From: JAABRU01 sp050180235
GTDB lineage: Bacteria; Desulfobacterota; Desulfobacteria; Desulfobacterales; Desulfococcaceae
DNA length: 64,000 bases
Direction: 5' to 3'
Assembly: GCA_050180235.1 (NCBI GenBank)
Contig: JBFXEJ010000001.1
Coordinates: 85,847 to 149,846 of the forward strand
The position numbers and the translations under genes are program-made. A model generated the notes under the pieces. That model was not told where the DNA came from and made no database searches. It saw nothing but the letters and a program-made list of their open reading frames with translations. Within the stretch, counting starts at the first letter, position 1; each line of letters opens with the position of its first letter. This document shows, piece after piece, positions 50,059 to 58,524 of the stretch.

Positions 50059-52110
50059 TCATATAATATTGCGCATCTCATCCAGCCATACCACTGCTTC
50101 GGAATCACTGGGAGCGCGCCAGTCTCCGCGCGGGGAAAGGGAACCGCCTGATCCCACTTTGGGGCCGTTGGGCACAGCGGATCGTTTGAACTGACTGATT
50201 TTGAAAAAGCGGTAGACAAAGACCTCCAGCCATTTGCGGATGGCTGGCAGATCATATTCATTGCGTTTTTCCGCAGGAATCAGATCCGACCAGTTGCCGC
50301 GATTTCGATCTCCCCAGGCATGAAGGGCCAGAAATGCAACTTTGGAAGGCCGGAATCCGAAACGGGTGATATAATAGAGATGAAAATCCTGCAGTTCATA
50401 GGGGCCAATCCGCTCTTCTGTGCGCTGGGCCGGTGTTTCATCTTTTCCTTCTTTTTGCGGAACCAGTTCCGGTGAGATTTCCGTATTCAGGACAGACAGG
50501 AGAATCTCTCCGGTTTCCGAATCAAACTGGCCGGTTTCCGCAACCCAGCGAATCAAATGCTGAATCAGGGTTTTAGGCACAGACGCGTTGACATTGTAGT
50601 GGGACATATGATCTCCCACGCCATAGGTGGCCCAGCCCAGAGCCAGTTCACTGAGATCACCGGTTCCCAATACAAGCGCATGGTGCAGATTTGCCAGCCG
50701 GAACAGATGCGAAGTTCGCTCCCCTGCCTGAATGTTTTCAAATGTCACATCATAAAGTTGTTCACCGGAAGCGTATGGATGCCCAATATCGCGCATCATC
50801 TGCATACACGATGGCCGGATGTCCATCTCAGACCCGGTAACGTGCAGGGCTTTCATAAGGCGGTGCGCATTGTTCCGTGTGCCTGTGCTGGTGGCAAATC
50901 CGGGCATGGTGTATGCCAGAATATTTTCTCTGGGCAGTCCCATGCGATCCATGGTTTTTGCAGCCACAATCAGAGACTGTGTGGAATCCAGCCCGCCGGA
51001 CACGCCAATCACCACTTTGTTGATTCCTGATGATTCCAGCCTTTTGATCAAACCGTGTATCTGTATATTGTATGCTTCATAACAGCGTTCATCCCGTCCT
51101 GACATCTCACTGGGAACAAAGGGAAAGCGTTCCACTTCCCGCACCAGGAGAATTTCCCCTTTGGGAATTTCAAATCGGAAGGGAATTCTGCGGATTTTTG
51201 TCAAAGCATCACGGTGTATGGCTGCTGCATCATGGAAACTCGTACTGCGCATCCGTTCCTGCACCAGTCTTTCCAAATCAATATCCGTGACAATCATTTG
51301 GGGTTTGTCGGAAAACCGTTGGGATTCCGCAAGGAGTTCGCCGTTTTCATAAATCAGAGCATACCCGTCCCAAGCCAGATCCGTGGTGGATTCCCCCGGC
51401 CCTGCTGCGGAATACAGGTATGCGGAAATACATCTGCCGGACTGGGCGGCACAGAGGTTCCGCCTGTATTCAGCCTTGCCCACTGTGATATTGCTGGCAG
51501 AAAGATTTGCAAGCACAGTGGCTCCGGCCATTGCGCTGTATGTGCTGGGCGGAACAGGTGTCCATACATCTTCGCAGATTTCAGCACTCAAAGCAAAACC
51601 CTGCACATTCTCCGCATCAAAAATCAGATCATTGCCAAAGGGAACCGTTCTGCCCAAAAAGGAAACCTCTCCCTGCAATGCGTGCCATGCCGATGCAAAC
51701 TGTCTTTTTTCGTAAAATTCCCGGTAATTGGGCAGATAGGTTTTGGGGACTATGCCGAGAATCTCTCCCCGGTGCAGGACAATCGCACAGTTGAAGAGTT
51801 TTTCCGCAAAACGCAGGGGTGCGCCTATCAGCAGAAGAGGAGAAAACTCCCGTGTTTCCTCTGCCAGTTTTGCCACCTGCACCTTTACCGCTTCAAGCAG
51901 GGCATCCTGATGAAAAAGGTCTTCATTGGAATATGCGGAAATCCCCAGTTCCGGAAACAGGGCTATAGCCGCGTGCATTTGTGAAGCCTGCCGGGCCAGA
52001 TCCAAGGTCTGCTGTGCATTGAATTCCGGATCAGCCACCCGCACGCGGGGAATGCAAACACAGGCACGGACAAAGCCGTGGGAATAAAGGGAATGAAAGG
52101 GCAGGGACAT
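50059..52110 (-). CDS. nadE: Glutamine-dependent NAD+ synthetase
   Basis: This 683-residue enzyme makes NAD+ from deamido-NAD+ with ATP and ammonia released from glutamine. The N-terminal nitrilase domain has its triad at Glu54 (FPELGIS), Lys123 (VPKTYLPNYREFYE) and Cys179 (SAEICEDVW). The C-terminal synthetase domain has the ATP-binding SGGLDSTQSL motif and STGTRNNAHRLMKALHV. The layout matches long bacterial NadE. ATG 52110 was chosen; ATG 52119 is possible, but either lies within two codons of the end of the Rpn-type gene upstream, so the frame to 52161 is that gene's shadow. It is the only housekeeping gene in this stretch. Confidence 0.95.
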   Translation of the reverse strand: MSLPFHSLYSHGFVRACVCIPRVRVADPEFNAQQTLDLARQASQMHAAIALFPELGISAYSNEDLFHQDALLEAVKVQVAKLAEETREFSPLLLIGAPLRFAEKLFNCAIVLHRGEILGIVPKTYLPNYREFYEKRQFASAWHALQGEVSFLGRTVPFGNDLIFDAENVQGFALSAEICEDVWTPVPPSTYSAMAGATVLANLSASNITVGKAEYRRNLCAAQSGRCISAYLYSAAGPGESTTDLAWDGYALIYENGELLAESQRFSDKPQMIVTDIDLERLVQERMRSTSFHDAAAIHRDALTKIRRIPFRFEIPKGEILLVREVERFPFVPSEMSGRDERCYEAYNIQIHGLIKRLESSGINKVVIGVSGGLDSTQSLIVAAKTMDRMGLPRENILAYTMPGFATSTGTRNNAHRLMKALHVTGSEMDIRPSCMQMMRDIGHPYASGEQLYDVTFENIQAGERTSHLFRLANLHHALVLGTGDLSELALGWATYGVGDHMSHYNVNASVPKTLIQHLIRWVAETGQFDSETGEILLSVLNTEISPELVPQKEGKDETPAQRTEERIGPYELQDFHLYYITRFGFRPSKVAFLALHAWGDRNRGNWSDLIPAEKRNEYDLPAIRKWLEVFVYRFFKISQFKRSAVPNGPKVGSGGSLSPRGDWRAPSDSEAVVWLDEMRNII

Positions 52111-52908
52111 ATCAGGCATTTCCCTTTTTCCCGCAATCATCCCACCATTTTTCAGCATCACGGATTTTTCTGAAACCGAACAGGGACATTCCGAATTTAT
52201 TCAGCATATTCGTATCTGCATTCCTCAGTTTTGCCTCCAATGCGGGAGACACAGTCCCGAAACGTTCCTGAAGCATTGAATACAGAAGAGATGAAGCCCC
52301 TTTTATCTCTCCTCTTATTTCCCCTCTTTTCTCAATCTGTTCCGCAACAGTCATGGCCAGCCTCCTGACTTTTTCATCGTTAAGTTTTTCAACCTCACGG
52401 TCAATGTATCCCCTGACCGTGCTTTCATCCTCGTTTCTTGCATGACAGGTGTATCTCAGCACCCATTCCAGAAAGTCAAGAAATACAGACTCATCTTTTT
52501 CCCTTATCTGTTTCAGCAGATTCACGGCCTTTCCGAAAATCTGTCCGAAATCCCTGTCAAAAATATGCTTGAACAGATAAAGAACCGTGTTCAGTGCCAT
52601 ATGCCCGCCTATCATCAGCATTTCATCGGGATAGTCACCGAGGTCATACAGTTTGTAAGTGAAATCCGGAAGATATTCTGAAAAAATATCAGCACCGTCA
52701 ATCATTCCGCACATGGTGCGGGGTGATTTCCATTTCTGCTTCCCGTGATACAGCACAGCCGGAAAGATCGCAGGCAGGCACTTTGCATCGGGATTCTGAT
52801 CCAGACACTCTTTCCAGATATTGACCATGTAACACAGCAGACGGAACACCATCATGGGATCAGGTGTGCTCTGATGCTCAAAAAGAAGGTACAGAAATGC
52901 GTCCAGTC

Positions 52909-52916
52909 CCTTTATC
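52909..52916. repeat. 8-bp target duplication CCTTTATC
   Basis: CCTTTATC before the MITE is repeated at 53108-53115 immediately after it. Confidence 0.92.
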
Positions 52917-53107
52917 GGTAGTGGAACTTTTTATGCTGATTTTTTTAATTTATAAATCAATATATTACATAAAATCAGCATGAACAGTATCATGGATGTA
53001 TAGTATAACTATCTGTATTTATTATATATGAATAAAAATCCGTATTTTTTGAAAACATAATAATATAAGACAGTTAAATTTTAACCAGTTCGTGCAGACC
53101 CACTACC
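52917..53107. repeat. GGTAGTGGG-family MITE, copy 2 (inside the Rpn gene)
   Basis: A 191-bp AT-rich element with ends GGTAGTGGAACTTTTTATGC and, reversed, GGTAGTGGGTCTGCACGAAC. It aligns along its whole length with 19396-19586, including CAGTATCATGGATGTAT in the centre. It encodes nothing and has created the 8-bp duplication CCTTTATC. Confidence 0.92.
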
Positions 53108-53420
53108 CCTTTATCTTTGTCCTGTAAACAATGTCCGAGTGCCTGTCCCGCAGTTTTTCATCCACATAGCTTCTGTCCGTGATTTCCAGACTGTCAAAAT
53201 CCGTATGCCGCCTGATTTCCTCCGGAAGATAATTCTGAAAAAAACTGACAGCCACATCTTTTTTCTGAAATGCGGATTTGAAGGCCGCATCATGGGGATT
53301 GTTCACTGACTGCTCAAATATGGTCTGAAGATCATTCATATCTGTTCCTGTCCTGTATGAAAATGATTTTTCCGAATTCTGCTTTTCCATTCTCTCAAAG
53401 TTTTATCCGAAAGTCAAAAA

Positions 53421-54227
53421 TTATTCTGAAAGCAGAATTCTCTCCAGAAATTCCAAAGAGGGCAGCAGATGTTTATAGGAAAAAATCTCAAGAGACACCA
53501 CTCCTTTGAAATCTTTCAGAATATCCCGGATAAGATCAGCCTGTGCAGCAGACAGGCAGTCCAGAGAAAGATGATCTTTTCCCTCCTGCACGCCGTGAAG
53601 ATGAATCAGAGGAATGCGGTCAGCATAAATTTCCCAAAAATTTTTCACATCAAATCCGCAGAGCATCAGGTGTCCCGTATCCATGCAGACTGACAAATCA
53701 AACTCCCGGATTAAGGGTGCTGCAATGTCAAAAGGATACATCAGGGTTTCCACAGCCAGCAGTCGGCTGTCCTCAACCGCATCCAGCAGAAGCGCAAGTC
53801 CATCAGAGGTTCTTTTCTGCCATTGCTGTATATCCTTTTTATCCTGCAAAGGAATCCCGCAGGGAAGATGCAGAGCGAATGCGGACGGGGACAGGGGAAG
53901 ACATCTGCGGATAAACATACGCAGAGTTTCCGCAGCATGTTTCCGCTCTGCCGGGTCAGGAGAGGTGAGTGACACATCCGCAGGCAGATGGATATTGTAT
54001 GTGATACCGAGTTCTTCGCCAGCCTGCGCCAGTTCCGCAATAATCTGCTCTGACGGCAGACTGTCCGGCCATGCACTCTCAAACATCAGAACTTCAATTT
54101 CATCCAGACATGGGCCGAGCATCCGCACATTGGGCAGATAATGATCCGGATAAATGAAAGAAGTGGTTCCGAGAGTAAAGGGATATTTTTTTTTAAAGGA
54201 TTTGGGAAGGGAAGGATATGCAGTCAT
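53421..54227 (-). CDS. cbiR: Cobamide-remodelling phosphodiesterase CbiR-like TIM-barrel protein
   Basis: This 268-residue protein belongs to the AP endonuclease 2/sugar-phosphate isomerase TIM-barrel superfamily. It opens KKYPFTLGTTSFIYPDHYLPN and has VLMFESAWPD, ITYNIHLPADV, FALHLPCG, LAVETLMYPF, SVCMDTGHLML and IHLHGVQEGKDH, giving Glu, His and Asp residues in metal-binding positions. CbiR enzymes hydrolyse the phosphodiester of the cobamide lower loop so that another lower ligand can be added. The opening and the FESAWPD element resemble CbiR more than sugar isomerases, but this is recognition by eye. The start at 54227 was chosen because the ATG at 54254 lies in the terminator of the upstream genes. 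It is on the same strand as mobB and the selenoprotein gene but separately transcribed. Confidence 0.7.
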   Translation of the reverse strand: MTAYPSLPKSFKKKYPFTLGTTSFIYPDHYLPNVRMLGPCLDEIEVLMFESAWPDSLPSEQIIAELAQAGEELGITYNIHLPADVSLTSPDPAERKHAAETLRMFIRRCLPLSPSAFALHLPCGIPLQDKKDIQQWQKRTSDGLALLLDAVEDSRLLAVETLMYPFDIAAPLIREFDLSVCMDTGHLMLCGFDVKNFWEIYADRIPLIHLHGVQEGKDHLSLDCLSAAQADLIRDILKDFKGVVSLEIFSYKHLLPSLEFLERILLSE

Positions 54228-54242
54228 CACTGTCACTGTGCC

Positions 54243-54290
54243 AAAAAAACGCAATCCGGACTGACAGAGATTACAGCCCGGATTGCGGGA
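54243..54290 (-). terminator. Terminator of the mobB-selenoprotein operon
   Basis: CGCAATCCGG (54250-54259) pairs with CCGGATTGCG (54279-54288). On the minus strand a run of seven T follows (plus-strand CCAAAAAAACGC). It lies 9 bases after the selenoprotein stop. Confidence 0.85.
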
Positions 54291-54296
54291 AAGGGT

Positions 54297-54458
54297 TTAT
54301 TTTTTCTTGTATTCCTCAAACGGGGAGGGCGGATTTTTTTTGTCTGCCACCTGGCAGGCATTTCTCATTCAGGTGGAAATTCCCATTTTCGGCAGAATAT
54401 ACATCTGAAGAACAAACCATACACCGATAACACCAAGAAAAATCAGCAGTTCTTTCAT
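54297..54458 (-). CDS. Small membrane selenoprotein with an in-frame UGA and SECIS-like hairpin
   Basis: A 53-residue product if UGA codon 30 is read as selenocysteine. Residues 3-22 form one membrane helix (LLIFLGVIGVWFVLQMYIL), then PKMGIST-Sec-MRNAC, a likely Sec-x4-Cys redox motif with the conserved shape of U-x-x-x-x-C. The tail is polar (VADKKNPPSPFEEYKKK) and ends in TAA at 54297. The UGA is at 54369-54371. The mRNA after it folds into CTGCC-AGGT-GGCAG, with GGU in the loop 17 bases after UGA, a spacing like the E. coli fdhF bSECIS. A perfect AAAAGGAGGT site precedes the ATG, which overlaps the mobB stop (TAATG). A strong terminator follows. If the UGA were a normal stop the 29-residue product would lack the conserved tail. 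Confidence 0.75.
54335..54371 (-). promoter_or_regulatory. Candidate bacterial SECIS element
   Basis: The UGA at 54371-54369 is followed by a stem TGCCTGCC/GGCAGACA with AGGT as apical loop. The GGU lies 17 bases after UGA, close to the 18 of E. coli fdhF. A SelB-dependent recoding signal is the simplest reading. Confidence 0.65.
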
Positions 54459-54964
54459 TATACCTCCTTTTGTGGCAGAAGAAAACGCTTTTCAATAAAA
54501 TCAGCCAGTTCTGTAATTTTTTCCATACCAAAGCAGGGAATATCCGTGCCCATATCCGCATCCGTCACCAGAGCCGCAAAATTATCGTCCCTGCGCTCCG
54601 CATACAGCGGTGTTTTATGCGCTGCCATTCGGAAAACCTCTATTTTGGGACGGTTTTCATTTTTGTATCCCTCGGTAATCACCAGATCCATATCCTGAAA
54701 ATAAATTTCCAGACTTTCCAGGCTGTCGCAGGGCATATCTTTGAGCATATAAATCTGTTTCTGCGCGGCCAGTATCACCGTATCAGCGCCGGCCGCTTTG
54801 TGCCGTGCGCTGTCCTTGCCTTTTTTATCCGCATCAACCGTGTGATGGGTATGCTTGACTGTCCCGATCCGGTATCCGCGCTTTTTAAGTTCGGGTATCA
54901 GTTTTTCAATCAGCGTGGTTTTTCCGGAACCGGATTTTCCCACAATGGAAATCATCTGGGGCAT
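54458..54964 (-). CDS. mobB: Molybdopterin-guanine dinucleotide biosynthesis protein MobB
   Basis: This 168-residue GTP-binding protein has the P-loop GKSGSGKTTLIEKLIPEL at its start. Family motifs follow: GYRIGTVKHTHH, DSARHKAAGADTVILAAQ, and LVITEGYKNENRPKIEVFR. MobB helps MobA attach GMP to molybdopterin, needed for enzymes such as formate dehydrogenase. It is followed, in a one-base overlap, by the selenoprotein gene. Selenocysteine-containing formate dehydrogenases use the same molybdenum cofactor, so a shared role in molybdenum/selenium enzymes is plausible but inferred. Confidence 0.92.
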   Translation of the reverse strand: MPQMISIVGKSGSGKTTLIEKLIPELKKRGYRIGTVKHTHHTVDADKKGKDSARHKAAGADTVILAAQKQIYMLKDMPCDSLESLEIYFQDMDLVITEGYKNENRPKIEVFRMAAHKTPLYAERRDDNFAALVTDADMGTDIPCFGMEKITELADFIEKRFLLPQKEV

Positions 54965-55033
54965 GAATCACCTTATTGGTATGGAAAATTGAAACAGCTT
55001 AAATGGCCCTGTCAGAAATGTTTAATAAGTGCA

Positions 55034-55062
55034 AGGTTAAGTCCCGGACATCAGATTGTCAA
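55034..55062 (-). promoter_or_regulatory. Promoter of the mobB-selenoprotein operon
   Basis: On the minus strand TTGACA (55057-55062), a 17-base spacer and TAACCT (55034-55039), about 70 bases upstream of the mobB start. The spacing and -35 are near-consensus. Confidence 0.65.
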
Positions 55063-55359
55063 GACAGACACTGATTTCAGTTTTTCTTTGTCAGAAAACG
55101 CTGTTATCTGTTTAACCGACTCCCGGAAGAGCGGGAAAGTCTGGGGCAGTCCGGATCAGATGAACCATGTGAAGGCTCCTGCACGTTTTTTTGTCCTGAT
55201 CATTTTTAATTAAAAACAGATTTTAAAATCCTTGACCTGAGTGGTGAAATAAGGGTATTTTCATATGAATCATAAAAAAGACTTCCGGGTTTCTGACCGG
55301 AACACAGGATTAATGCCGTTAAGGTACGGGTGGATGAGTCCTGAACTGAAAGGTTCTGT
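55063..55359. other. Intergenic stretch, no gene seen
   Basis: CCCGGAAGAGCGGG (55125) is a small hairpin and GCTCCTGCACGTTTTTTTG (55174) looks like the end of an RNA, but no matching promoter or family was recognised. No open frame with a ribosome-binding site is present. Confidence 0.4.
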
Positions 55360-55503
55360 TTAAGGTGATTTCCATTAATGATTATACCGTTTTTCGTAGG
55401 GTGGGCACGGCTTTCTGTGCCCGCCGTTTCAGCAGGACGGCGGGCACAGAAAGCCGTGCCCACCCTACAATAATGGTACATTTTTTCATGGAAATAGCCT
55501 AAG
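55360..55503. repeat. MITE-like repeat, family CTTAGGTGATTTCC, copy 3
   Basis: Same ends (TAAGGTGATTTCCATTAATG; ATGGAAATAGCCTAAG) and same central inverted repeat as the copies at 1783 and 10618. It is the most complete copy in the same orientation as the first. Confidence 0.85.
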
Positions 55504-55624
55504 ATAATATCTGATAATTCCGGAATGTCTGCCAAACTTTCAGTTCGGCACTCCGGGAATTGTTTAAATTAATGGCACTGAAAAAAAAGAACAGGATGAT
55601 GGAGTGTTACACAAGGAGCGGAAT
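55504..55624. repeat. Repeat fragments before the acyl-CoA ligase
   Basis: AAACTTTCAGTTCGGCACTCC also occurs at 35101. AAATTAATGGCACTGAAA follows. The rest is the ribosome-binding region of the ligase gene. Confidence 0.5.
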
Positions 55625-57802
55625 GTGAATATCGGAGCATTGCTGGAAAAAGCGGAGAAATCGGAAAAAGGAGCACTCAGTGAACGGGAATCCGGAGCCT
55701 TTCTCAGGGAATACGGCATACCGGTTGTGAAAAATATATTTGCGGAAAATGCGGATGCGGCTGTCCGGGCTGCACAGGAAAACGGTTTTCCTGCGGTTCT
55801 CAAAGGCACGGGTGCCTCGCTTCTGCACAAAACAGAAATGGGAATTGTCCATCTGAATCTCAGAGACAGTGAAGCCGTGAAAAAGGCTGCTCTGTCAGTT
55901 GCGGAAAAAGCCGGAGACAAACTGGAAGGTTTTCTGATTCAGCCTTATCTTAGGGGAAAACGGGAATTTGTCGCGGGACTGTTTCGCGATGAACAGTTCG
56001 GGCCTGTGGTCATGTTCGGTCTGGGGGGAATTTTCACAGAGGCGTTTTCAGATGTCGTGTTCCGGCTGGCGCCCCTGAGTGCATCCGATGCAGAGGAAAT
56101 GATTGGGGAAATCCGGACAGAATCGCTGCTTGGGGCATTCCGGGGCGAGTCTGCCGTAAACCGGGAGCAGATCATTGATACGCTCATGGGACTTTCCCGA
56201 ATTGCAATGGAACATCCTGAAATAGCTGAAATTGACATCAATCCCCTTTTGGTGCAGGCTTCCGGAGAGATTTGCGCGGCAGACGCACTGGTTATTGTCC
56301 GGAACGTGCAAAAGGAAAAAAACTTTCTGCCTCCGGTGGATCCTGTGATGATGGGACGTTTTTTTTATCCCCGATCCATTGCCTTTGTGGGCGCGTCCGC
56401 TCAACTGGGAAAATGGGGGCAGAATCTTCTGTCTATAACCATTTCCAGAGGTTATGAGGGAAAAATATGGCTGGTCAATCCCAAAGGCGGCACTATCGCG
56501 GGCAGAAAGGTTTACCCTTCGGTAAAGGATATTCCGGAATCTGTGGATCTGGCTGTGGTGACCATTCCGGCTGCTGCTGTACCCGCGCTGATTCCCCAGT
56601 TTACAGAAAAGGGCATCCGCAATATGCTGCTCATCACTTCCGGTTTTGCGGAAACCGGTGAGGACGGGAGAAAACTGGAAAAGGAACTCATGCAGATAGC
56701 GCGGGCTGCCGGCATTCTGATTGTCGGCCCCAATACAATGGGCGTGTGCAATCCCCATATCCGCCTGTACTGCACCGGCAGCCATGTATGGCCGGAACCC
56801 GGAGATACGGGCGTTGTGGCACAGTCCGGCAATATGGGAACCCAGTTGCTGGCCTATGCGGAAAAACAGAAAATCGGCATCCGGGGTTTTGTCGGTTCCG
56901 GCAACGAGGGCATGATTACCATAGAGGATTATCTGGAAAGTTTTGAGGTTGACAAAATCACCAAAAATGTCATGCTCTATGTGGAAAGTGTGAAAAACGG
57001 GCGCAGATTTTTTGAAACAGCACGGCGCATGGGAAAGAAAAAACCCATTGTCATGCTCAAGGGAGGCCGCACCCGTGCAGGAGGCCGTGCTGCTGCCAGC
57101 CATACCGGAGCCATGAGTTCGGATGCGAAAATATTTGATGCCATGTGCCGTCAGTCCGGTATTGTCATGGCCGAATATCCAATGGATCTGCTGGATCTTT
57201 CCGCTGCATTTTCTTCTCTGCCTTTGCCCAAAGGAAAGCGTGCTGCCATTATGACTCTGGGCGGAGGCTGGGGCGTTGTCACAGCAGATCTCTGTGATGA
57301 ATACCGTCTGCAGGTTCCTGATCTTTCTCCGGAACTCATTGCCAAAATTGACAAATATTTGCCGCCCTACTGGAGCAAATCCAATCCTGTGGATGTGGTC
57401 GGGGAATTTGACAATGACATGGCACGGGGAATTCTGGAGGAACTCATGGCATGGGAAGGGTGCGATGCGGTCATCAATCTGGGACTGATCGGCAGAAAAG
57501 CATTGCTGGAGCGGCTTGCAGATTCCACTTTGAAGTCTGATCCCTCTTATACGGCAGAATTTCTGAATTCGGCTGTGGCCCTGATTACGGATATGGAAAA
57601 ACAGTATATCGCATTTATGTCAGAACTTATGGAAAAATATGAAAAACCGGTTTACGGAGTCAGTATTTCCTTTTCCCAGGATGAGCAGACAGTCTATCGC
57701 ACAGAAGGCAGAAAATACAGCGGTGTGCTGTATCCATCGCCGGAACGTGCTGTGAAGGTTTTTGCAAAAATGTATGAATATTGGAAATTTGTCACGCGAT
57801 AG
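55625..57802 (+). CDS. Acetate/acyl--CoA ligase (ADP-forming), fused beta-alpha subunits
   Basis: This enzyme of about 725 residues interconverts acyl-CoA, ADP and phosphate with acid, CoA and ATP. The N-terminal part (about 1-230) is an ATP-grasp beta domain (PAVLKGTGASLLHKTEMGIV, FGPVVMFGLGGIFTEAF). The C-terminal part (about 245-725) is the CoA-binding and ligase alpha domain (YPRSIAFVGASAQLGKWGQN, the phospho-His region GGRTRAGGRAAASHTGAM). GTG 55625 was chosen as start: AAGGAG stands 6 bases before it, and a GTG at 55604 lacks one. The reversed order (beta then alpha) is a known variant of this NDP-forming family. In an acyl-oxidising sulfate reducer it may conserve energy from acetyl-CoA or branched acyl-CoA; the substrate is not known. 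Confidence 0.9.
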   Translation: MNIGALLEKAEKSEKGALSERESGAFLREYGIPVVKNIFAENADAAVRAAQENGFPAVLKGTGASLLHKTEMGIVHLNLRDSEAVKKAALSVAEKAGDKLEGFLIQPYLRGKREFVAGLFRDEQFGPVVMFGLGGIFTEAFSDVVFRLAPLSASDAEEMIGEIRTESLLGAFRGESAVNREQIIDTLMGLSRIAMEHPEIAEIDINPLLVQASGEICAADALVIVRNVQKEKNFLPPVDPVMMGRFFYPRSIAFVGASAQLGKWGQNLLSITISRGYEGKIWLVNPKGGTIAGRKVYPSVKDIPESVDLAVVTIPAAAVPALIPQFTEKGIRNMLLITSGFAETGEDGRKLEKELMQIARAAGILIVGPNTMGVCNPHIRLYCTGSHVWPEPGDTGVVAQSGNMGTQLLAYAEKQKIGIRGFVGSGNEGMITIEDYLESFEVDKITKNVMLYVESVKNGRRFFETARRMGKKKPIVMLKGGRTRAGGRAAASHTGAMSSDAKIFDAMCRQSGIVMAEYPMDLLDLSAAFSSLPLPKGKRAAIMTLGGGWGVVTADLCDEYRLQVPDLSPELIAKIDKYLPPYWSKSNPVDVVGEFDNDMARGILEELMAWEGCDAVINLGLIGRKALLERLADSTLKSDPSYTAEFLNSAVALITDMEKQYIAFMSELMEKYEKPVYGVSISFSQDEQTVYRTEGRKYSGVLYPSPERAVKVFAKMYEYWKFVTR

Positions 57803-57805
57803 TGT

Positions 57806-57872
57806 TCAGGCAAAGTGGCACAAACTTCCAGTTTGTGACGTGAGCATAGTAGCACAAACTTCCAGTTTGTAC
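57806..57872. repeat. Two CACAAACTTCCAGTTTGTG palindromes
   Basis: CACAAACTTCCAGTTTGTG at 57815 and again at 57852, each an almost perfect palindrome 40 bases apart, between the ligase and the small exported protein. They may be RNA hairpins or short dispersed repeats. Confidence 0.65.
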
Positions 57873-57939
57873 GGCATATTATGAACAGGCTGGAAGCATG
57901 TTCTGATGTTGTTAATTCCACAGAAAGGAGATTGGCATC

Positions 57940-58443
57940 ATGAAAAAAGTAATCATATGTGCAATGATCTGGGCATCGTTGCTGTGCGGAAGCGCATCCG
58001 GGGGTGAAATCCGGGAAATTGTGCTGACAGACGGCAGCGTAATTACAGCAGAAATTCTTTCTTTCACCAATGGTGTTTACACATTGCAGTCTGATATTAT
58101 GGGAAAAATTCTTGTCGATGATGCCAAAATAAAGGAAATCCGCAAAAAATCCGCTGGCAGTGCAGCGGGAAAACAGGGCGCAGTTTCTCCCTCCATTCAG
58201 GGGCTGAATCTGAATGGGCTGGATTTTGAGGGCATTCAGGAATCCATCACGGAAAACCCAAAGATAATGGATATTGTCAATTCTTTGGAAAAGGATCCTG
58301 ATGTGCAGAAAATCATGGAAGATCCGGAACTGATGCAGGCAGTCCGTTCCGGTGATGTGGGAACCCTGCTGACAAGACCGGAAGTCCAGCGGCTGCTGAA
58401 CAATCCAAAGGTTCAGAAAATTGGTGAAGAACTGGCAAAATGA
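57940..58443 (+). CDS. Small exported protein with an STI1-like C terminus
   Basis: This 167-residue protein has a signal peptide (about 1-20: KKVIICAMIWASLLCGSAS). An Sm/SH3-like strand region follows (VLTDGSVITAEILSFTNGVYTLQSDIMG), then a linker and a helical end with repeated NPKIMDIV/DPDVQKIM/DPELMQAV/RPEVQRLL/NPKVQKI units resembling the STI1 motif of chaperone adaptors. AAAGGAG precedes the ATG. It is probably periplasmic or on the outer membrane, but its function is unknown. Confidence 0.7.
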   Translation: MKKVIICAMIWASLLCGSASGGEIREIVLTDGSVITAEILSFTNGVYTLQSDIMGKILVDDAKIKEIRKKSAGSAAGKQGAVSPSIQGLNLNGLDFEGIQESITENPKIMDIVNSLEKDPDVQKIMEDPELMQAVRSGDVGTLLTRPEVQRLLNNPKVQKIGEELAK

Positions 58444-58470
58444 AATATTTCACAGAATCCAACAAAAATT

Positions 58471-58497
58471 CCGTTACGGATTTATGCCCCGTAACGG
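58471..58497. terminator. CCGTTACGG/CCGTAACGG hairpin
   Basis: A 9-bp perfect stem between the small exported protein and the sugar dehydrogenase. It has no T run on the plus strand but AATTTTTG follows on the minus strand. Confidence 0.45.
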
Positions 58498-58524
58498 AAA
58501 TGGATTGAGCACATGGAGGTAGTT

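Larger units (their letters stand above)
52112..53390 (-). pseudogene. Rpn-family PD-(D/E)XK nuclease/transposase gene split by a MITE
   Basis: The N-terminal part (53108-53390) reads NPHDAAFKSAFQKKDVAVSF and YLPEEI then RSYVDEKLRDRHSDIVYRT, the classic Rpn opening. The C-terminal part (52112-52916) resumes at GLDAFLYLLFEHQSTPDPMM and ends DDCGKKGNA. Between them is a 191-bp MITE with an 8-bp duplication. Removing the element and one copy of CCTTTATC rejoins YRTKIKGLDAFLYLLFEHQ in frame, so this was one gene of about 360 codons. It is disrupted, and the first part now ends in the MITE. This family differs from the two paralogues at 18307 and 42662. The stop falls 2 bases before the nadE start. 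Confidence 0.9.

Noticed and set aside
55120..55200. Possible structured RNA (tRNA-like or Moco/SRP-like) near mobB
   Set aside because: It has a GC hairpin and a T run, but no acceptor/T-loop pattern and no match to SRP or Moco motifs that I could see.
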